NCBI GenBank assembly: GCA_015487535.1
Contig: WFPN01000175.1
Location: 1-6,586, forward strand
Source: Aquificaceae bacterium
Lineage (GTDB): Bacteria > Aquificota > Aquificia > Aquificales > Aquificaceae
Direction of reading: 5' to 3'
DNA: 6,586 bases
Shown here: one piece after another, positions 4,703-6,586 of the stretch
How the letters are laid out: each line of letters opens with the position of its first letter
Numbering within the stretch: position 1 is the stretch's first letter
Notes under the pieces: generated by a model
What the model saw: only the letters and a program-made list of their open reading frames with translations
Database searches by the model: none
Told to the model about the DNA's origin: nothing
Position numbers and translations under genes: made by a program

Positions 4703-5733
4703 GACCTGACTTTTTCCACAAGCCTCACCAGCAGGTCGGGAAGCTCTTCCTTTCTGACAACGTAATCAACACAACCCGTCTTTATAGCGTTTTCGGGCAT
4801 AGCCCAGAGTATAGCGCTCTTGGGATCCTCCGCCACAGTTATACCTCCCGCCCTCTTGACCTCAACTATACCTTTGGATCCGTCGTTACCCATACCTGTC
4901 ATGACCACGCCCACGGTGTTCCTCCTGTAAACCTGTGCGGTTGAGGAGAGCAGCAGGTCGGCGGAGGGTTTGTATATGTAGCTGTCGTCCTTCACGTAGT
5001 TCACAACAGCACGCGCAGGCGTTCCCTTTATAACCATGTGTATCCTTCCCCTAGATATATAAACGTGGCCTCCCCTTATCACCTCGCCCTCCTCGGCCTC
5101 CTTCACCTTAAGCTGACATATGGAGTCCAGATGCCTGGCGAAGGTTTCGGTGAAGGTATCGGGCATGTGTATTGCGATCAGTATAGGGGAGGGAAAGGTC
5201 TCAGGTATCCTTGGAAGCACGACGCTCAGGGTCTGCGGGCCCCCTGTGGATATGCCTATGGCTATGGCGGGAGGAAGGGTGAACTCTGCCCTAGTCTCCG
5301 GACGGGTCGGTTTCGTGGGGACTGCCTCGAAGGATCTCAGCTTGGTCTTGTAGGCAGCTTTTATCTTCTCGATTATCTCATCCTTAAAGTTAAACAGCTC
5401 CTGATAGTCCGTTGGCTTGGTTATGAAGTCGAAGGCCCCTCTTCTAAGGGCCTCCATAGTTTCCTCCGCTCCCTCCTTCGTCAGGGCGCTTATCATGATA
5501 ACCTTGCAACCTGGGCATACTTTCTTTATCTCCCCAAGGGCTGTTAGGCCATCCATGATTGGCATGTTTATGTCGAGGGTTATAACGTCGGGCTTCAATG
5601 TTCTTACAAGCTCGATAGCCTCTTTACCGTTGGAAGCTTCCCCGACGACCTCTATATCCTGTTCGGAGGAAAGGAGCTTCTTCAGAGCAAGCCTTATAAA
5701 GGGCGAATCATCGACAACAAGAACCTTTATCAT
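4693..5733 (-). CDS. cheB: Chemotaxis response regulator protein-glutamate methylesterase/deamidase
   Basis: CheB removes methyl groups from receptor glutamates and deamidates glutamines, resetting chemoreceptor signalling. This 346-residue protein has the full two-domain layout. The receiver domain (about 1-125) has acidic Asp8/Asp9, phospho-acceptor Asp54 (VITLDINMP), Ser82 and Lys106 (FITKP). A linker around 130-152 is rich in Thr, Pro and Arg. The esterase domain (about 153-346) carries the catalytic triad Ser162 (GISTGG), His189 (IAIHMPDTF) and Asp284 (GMGNDG). All key residues are present, so phosphorylation by a CheA kinase should activate it. The ATG overlaps the cheR stop as ATGA and is preceded by AGGAGG inside cheR, so translation is coupled. 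Its 3' end converges on the CoA-binding gene with a 10-bp overlap. No receptor or CheA gene is in view. Confidence 0.97.
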   Translation of the reverse strand: MIKVLVVDDSPFIRLALKKLLSSEQDIEVVGEASNGKEAIELVRTLKPDVITLDINMPIMDGLTALGEIKKVCPGCKVIMISALTKEGAEETMEALRRGAFDFITKPTDYQELFNFKDEIIEKIKAAYKTKLRSFEAVPTKPTRPETRAEFTLPPAIAIGISTGGPQTLSVVLPRIPETFPSPILIAIHMPDTFTETFARHLDSICQLKVKEAEEGEVIRGGHVYISRGRIHMVIKGTPARAVVNYVKDDSYIYKPSADLLLSSTAQVYRRNTVGVVMTGMGNDGSKGIVEVKRAGGITVAEDPKSAILWAMPENAIKTGCVDYVVRKEELPDLLVRLVEKVRSYR

Positions 5734-6533
5734 GCCTCTCTCCTCCTGTAGAAGAAGAACCTACCCTCTTTGAAGGGTTCGAAGAGATGGTAGAACTCCT
5801 TACCGAGTATCTCGGTGGAGGAGAGGACGAGGATCCCACCCCTGCGCAGGGAATTTCTCAGGTTGGAAAGAGCGATCTCCTTGGACCTGTTATCGAAGTA
5901 GATCAGAACGTTCCTACATAGAACCACGTCGAACTTCTCCTTCAAAGGCTCAAAACTCTCCGGTTCTATCAGGTTCACCTCCCTGAACTCAACCATCCTC
6001 CTTATATCCCGTTTTATCTCGAAGAAGCTGCCCTCAACATGGACGAACTTCCTGTACTCCTCGGGTATATCCTTTAGCTCAGATAAGCTGTATATGCCTT
6101 TCCTCGCCTTTTTGAGAACCTCCTCGTTTATATCCATCCCTACTATCCTTCCCGGAATACCCCTGCTCGCCATCATCATCGCTAATGTGTAAGGCTCCTG
6201 TCCGGTCGAACATCCAACGCTCCCCATATCCAGAAAGCTCTTACCTTTCAGAACTACGTCAAAGAGGACTTCCAACTGCTCCCTCTCTCTGAAGAACCTG
6301 GTCTCAGGAACGGTCATAAGGTTTATGAGCTGTCTTCTCCTCTCGGGAGTTCGCATGAAGTAGGAAACCACCTCCTCGGGAGAGCTCACACTGATCCCAG
6401 TCTCCTTGAGTAGCCTCTCGAGTTTGTACTCCAGGATCTTCATCCTCTCATCCGGGTAATAGTTTCCCGTAAGTTCGTAGATCAGCTTCCTTAGAAGCTC
6501 TATAAGGCGGGTTCGTTCTTCGGTCTTCACCAC
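5730..6533 (-). CDS. cheR: Chemotaxis protein-glutamate O-methyltransferase
   Basis: CheR transfers methyl groups from S-adenosylmethionine to receptor glutamates, opposing CheB. This 267-residue protein has the all-helical N-domain (about 1-75), the family motif TVPETRFFRE (74-83), and a SAM-binding loop SVGCSTGQEPYTLAM (105-119) close to the usual ACSTGEEPYS. It also has acidic Asp134 in GMDINEEVLKKARKGIYS and the signature VLCRNVLIYFD (204-214). Start choice is uncertain: two consecutive GTG codons occur at 6533 and 6530 after AAGGT (6541-6537), and the second has the better spacing. The gene is co-transcribed with cheB through an ATGA overlap. It lies near the window edge, so whether other signalling genes sit upstream is not visible. 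A chemotaxis or related receptor-adaptation role is well supported by both domains and gene order. Confidence 0.96.
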   Translation of the reverse strand: MVKTEERTRLIELLRKLIYELTGNYYPDERMKILEYKLERLLKETGISVSSPEEVVSYFMRTPERRRQLINLMTVPETRFFREREQLEVLFDVVLKGKSFLDMGSVGCSTGQEPYTLAMMMASRGIPGRIVGMDINEEVLKKARKGIYSLSELKDIPEEYRKFVHVEGSFFEIKRDIRRMVEFREVNLIEPESFEPLKEKFDVVLCRNVLIYFDNRSKEIALSNLRNSLRRGGILVLSSTEILGKEFYHLFEPFKEGRFFFYRRREA

Positions 6534-6549
6534 GCTACCTTGCGGTTTT

Positions 6550-6555
6550 ATTTTA
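6550..6555 (-). promoter_or_regulatory. Possible -10 element upstream of cheR
   Basis: On the minus strand TAAAAT lies 16 nt upstream of the GTG at 6533, within a very AT-rich stretch (6546-6571) that contrasts with the GC-rich genes. No -35 hexamer is clear at 16-18 nt further upstream. No flagellar sigma-28 pattern is visible, so cheR-cheB may use the housekeeping sigma factor. AT-richness makes chance matches likely. Confidence 0.25.
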
Positions 6556-6586
6556 AACTATTTAAATTAAAGAACTTGGAGTTTGA

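Noticed and set aside
5038..5547. Long open frame on the plus strand opposite cheB
   Set aside because: It lies wholly inside cheB, which has intact domains and catalytic residues. Its own translation shows no family pattern, and it is a shadow of the biased codon use on the other strand.
6534..6586. Sigma-28 flagellar promoter for cheR
   Set aside because: No TAAA plus GCCGATAA-like pair at the right spacing is visible on the minus strand; only an AT-rich stretch is seen.

Overview
This 6.6 kb window reads as the chromosome of a thermophilic bacterium of the Aquificaceae (an Aquifex, Hydrogenivirga, Thermocrinis or Hydrogenobacter-like lineage). The case rests on proteins very rich in Lys, Glu, Ile and Arg, heavy use of AGG/AGA and ATA codons, a TrpA that closely resembles the Aquifex protein as I remember it, tight gene packing, and a textbook sigma-54 promoter. 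No species can be named from the sequence alone.

Layout. (1) Positions 1-2291: a sigma-54 (-24/-12) promoter at 114-129, with a 33-bp dyad about 110 bp upstream of the predicted start site, drives two genes. The first is a Tat-exported DsrE-like protein and the second an outer-membrane beta-barrel porin. A hairpin and pyrimidine-rich tract follow. (2) Positions 2370-3640: an OsmC-family peroxide/thiol protein that looks leaderless overlaps trpA (tryptophan synthase alpha) by 26 nt. A tRNA-Val(CAC) follows trpA after only 4 nt and has a TATAAT box inside the trpA tail. (3) Positions 3658-4702: a probable operon of a ribbon-helix-helix regulator with a coiled-coil tail, a small all-helical protein of unknown function, and a CoA_binding_2 (YccU-like) protein. 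A perfect AT-rich dyad upstream is a candidate operator. (4) Positions 6533-4693, minus strand: cheR and cheB, overlapping by ATGA and forming the receptor methylation/demethylation pair of chemotaxis-type signalling. cheB converges on the CoA-binding gene with a 10-bp overlap of the coding ends.

How the parts work together. The first block is the most coherent accessory module: an enhancer-dependent promoter controls a periplasmic DsrE-like protein and its own outer-membrane channel. That suggests inducible uptake or handling of a specific substrate, and DsrE homology points to sulfur, although this is inference. The cheR-cheB pair is a complete adaptation module, but no receptor, cheA or cheW lies in the window. 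The middle blocks are mostly housekeeping genes. The RHH regulator and its helical partner are the least explained genes. There is no gene-free stretch over 300 bases, and I see no CRISPR array, insertion sequence, integrase or phage gene.
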